A stretch of DNA of 8,395 nt, from NCBI GenBank assembly GCA_965659715.1, contig CBFHXE010000085.1:1-8395 (forward strand), read 5' to 3'. Below the pieces are notes generated by a model that did no database searches, was not told the origin of the DNA, and saw only the letters and a program-made list of their open reading frames with translations. Of the stretch, positions 7,600 through 8,395 are shown piece by piece. The DNA comes from CABZJG01 sp965659715. Lineage in GTDB: Bacteria > Pseudomonadota > Alphaproteobacteria > Rhodobacterales > Rhodobacteraceae. Within the stretch, counting starts at the first letter, position 1; every line of letters starts with the position of its first letter. Position numbers and translations under genes: made by a program.

Positions 7600-7885
7600 A
7601 CCGTCCAAGGTTGCCCTTGTGGATGACATCCTCTGCCATGAGCCCGCAGATCTCCCCTGAGCGCAAGCTACCATTGGCTGCGCTCTTCATCAATGACTGC
7701 AATTGGTGCAAGTGGACTTCGCGGCGGTCGATCTTGTCGATTGAGAAGTCATGCTCTCGGGGCGAAATGAGGCTTCCCTGTTCTTTGGTTTTCTTTCCCT
7801 GTTCTGGAATTAATTTTCCCTGTTCTTTAATTAACAGGGAAACGGCCTGTAAGGCGCTGTTATTGTGGTACGATTCAGAACCAAA
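7571..7885 (-). pseudogene. Startless relic frame with EQG heptapeptide repeats
   Basis: A minus-strand frame of 104 codons runs from a TGA at 7886-7888 to a TAG at 7571-7573. It has no plausible start: the only ATGs are well inside. It opens with three seven-residue units, EQGKLIP, EQGKKTK and EQGSLIS, encoded by the 21-bp repeats described separately. It continues with a charged, helix-like stretch (HLHQLQSLMKSAANGSLRSG, then EICGLMAEDVIHKGNLGRF). The family is not recognised. From memory, similar EQG/NREF repeat text occurs in hypothetical reading frames near recombinase genes of alphaproteobacteria. Its 3' end overlaps the last 29 bases of the lacI-type gene in antisense, which suggests that the relic was joined to that gene by rearrangement. 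It may be non-coding DNA that happens to be open. Confidence 0.4.
7774..7841. repeat. TTCCCTGTT repeats at 21-bp period with terminal inverted copy
   Basis: Exact TTCCCTGTT copies begin at 7774, 7795 and 7816, so the period is exactly 21 bp, two helical turns and seven codons. The inverted copy AACAGGGAA lies at 7833-7841, forming an inverted repeat with the third copy across eight bases (CTTTAATT). The spacers differ, so this is a conserved short unit rather than a simple duplication. Confidence 0.85.
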
Positions 7886-7925
7886 TCAGCCGAAAACGGT
7901 CAATATCGACCCAAAGCGCAAGTTT

Positions 7926-7954
7926 TTCCCTGTAAATTCCCTGTTAACAGGGAA
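7926..7954. repeat. Perfect 18-bp palindrome with adjacent half-site of the same unit
   Basis: TTCCCTGTTAACAGGGAA at 7937-7954 is a perfect palindrome built from the unit repeated at 7774-7841. A near copy, TTCCCTGTA, precedes it at 7926-7934. It could be a protein binding site, a recombination site or a small hairpin. No downstream T-run supports a terminator. Confidence 0.8.
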
Positions 7955-8027
7955 AATGCGGTGAGACTGGCTAGCTCGAGACTGTCTGCACTACCAAACT
8001 CATATTTTTGCTTTTAATTTCCGGAGG

Positions 8028-8063
8028 TAAAAATAAAAATACCCCGCAAAATAAGCTGTGGGG
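8028..8063 (-). terminator. Probable rho-independent terminator
   Basis: On the minus strand, CCCCACA (8057-8063) and TGCGGGG (8042-8048) form a seven-pair stem with one A-C mismatch and an eight-base loop. A U-rich tract (TATTTTTATTTTTA, 8028-8041) follows. It sits about 50 bp beyond the end of the small frame at 8112-8210 and could end its transcript. Confidence 0.5.
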
Positions 8064-8111
8064 CACCGACCATTCCAATGACTTTTGGGCGCGGACATCG
8101 TGCAGCGACAT

Positions 8112-8210
8112 TTATCTACGCCCGGCTTTATACCGCCCAGTTTCGCCGCCGAAGTAATAATATATACCGCCTGATCCGGGGATGACGGCAAAATCAAAGC
8201 TGTTTATCAT
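8112..8210 (-). CDS. Possible small protein of 32 residues, unknown function
   Basis: An ATG at 8210 is preceded by AGGAA with a six-base spacing and opens a 32-codon frame ending in TAA at 8112. A probable terminator follows. The product is rich in glycine and aromatic residues (IPGSGGIYYYFGGETGRYKAG) and ends in basic residues (GRR). It has no clear signal peptide or membrane segment, and the family is not recognised. An overlapping 65-codon frame on the same strand from a TTG at 8197 runs through the terminator hairpin and is less convincing. The case rests only on the ribosome binding site, ATG and terminator; a chance frame is quite possible. Confidence 0.3.
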   Translation of the reverse strand: MINSFDFAVIPGSGGIYYYFGGETGRYKAGRR

Positions 8211-8283
8211 TTGGGGTTCCTATAAAAAAAGACGCCGATTATTAAACGATAAAGACTCAAAACGCATTTATTCTGATGCATGT

Positions 8284-8395
8284 TCAAAGAGATTTCTTGT
8301 CGTATTGATCTGTGCAGCTAAAGAAGGCGGCTATCGCGAGAGCCGCTGAGCATTTATCCGTATTATTGTCATATTCGACCTTGACAGCGTCCACA
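8284..8395 (-). pseudogene. Possible C-terminal tail of an IS5-type transposase
   Basis: A minus-strand frame enters from the right window edge and ends at TGA 8284-8286 after 36 residues. The stretch VKVEYDNNTDKCSAALAIAA loosely recalls the RYDKC...SAI.IAA tail of IS5-group transposases, but the match is short and several expected residues differ. No terminal inverted repeat is visible within the window. It could equally be the end of an unrelated gene. Confidence 0.25.

Larger units (their letters stand above)
7600..8395. other. Gene-poor flank with relics and repeats
   Basis: This stretch of about 800 bases has no convincing full-length gene. It holds the EQG relic frame, two clusters of TTCCCTGTT units, a weak small reading frame with a terminator, and a fragment at the right edge. 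It looks like an intergenic or rearrangement zone beyond the regulator gene. Confidence 0.6.

Noticed and set aside
7774..7954. CRISPR-like array
   Set aside because: The repeat unit is only 9 bp with 12-bp spacing and includes inverted copies, and no cas gene is present.
7521..7964. 147-codon plus-strand frame across the regulator end and the repeats
   Set aside because: It starts inside the regulator gene in another frame, and its repeated CSL/NF text is only the translation of the TTCCCTGTT units.
8000..8197. 65-codon minus-strand frame starting with TTG
   Set aside because: It runs through the terminator hairpin and lacks a ribosome binding site as good as the overlapping ATG frame at 8210.
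8325..8350. GCGGCT / AGCCGC inverted repeat near the right edge
   Set aside because: The short stem with an eight-base loop has no T-run on either side and is not supported as a terminator or IS end.

Overview
The window looks like a chromosomal accessory region of a marine alphaproteobacterium, most likely a roseobacter-type Rhodobacterales. This is inferred from the gene content (tripartite tricarboxylate transporter, LacI regulator, sulfonate-type catabolic genes, recombinase debris) and the moderate GC; no rRNA or other taxonomic marker is present.

The core is one compact operon read on the minus strand from about 6.5 kb down to 0.56 kb. In transcription order it encodes a TctA-like large membrane subunit, a TctB-like small membrane subunit, a TctC-like periplasmic binding protein, a CoA-acylating aldehyde dehydrogenase and an AMP-forming acyl-CoA ligase. 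A LacI-family regulator is transcribed divergently from a 73-bp intergenic space that holds an inverted repeat and a possible promoter. The two enzymes fit the SauS and SauT activities of sulfoacetate degradation. The binding protein and permease would import an organic anion, the ligase would make its CoA thioester, and the dehydrogenase would reduce that to the aldehyde. For sulfoacetate the product is sulfoacetaldehyde, which Xsc and Pta would split into sulfite and acetyl-CoA. Neither xsc nor pta lies in the window. The substrate is an inference from enzyme family and neighbourhood.

Both flanks of the operon/regulator block hold gene debris. On the left (1-538, minus strand) one open frame appears to join the end of a malonyl-ACP-transferase-like protein to the C-terminal part of a large serine recombinase. 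On the right (about 7570-7960) a startless minus-strand frame carries a heptapeptide repeat encoded by TTCCCTGTT units at exact 21-bp spacing, next to a perfect 18-bp palindrome. Beyond it are a possible 32-codon gene with a ribosome binding site and terminator, and a fragment that may be the tail of an IS5-type transposase. The block may therefore be a catabolic cassette inserted or rearranged at a recombination-prone site.
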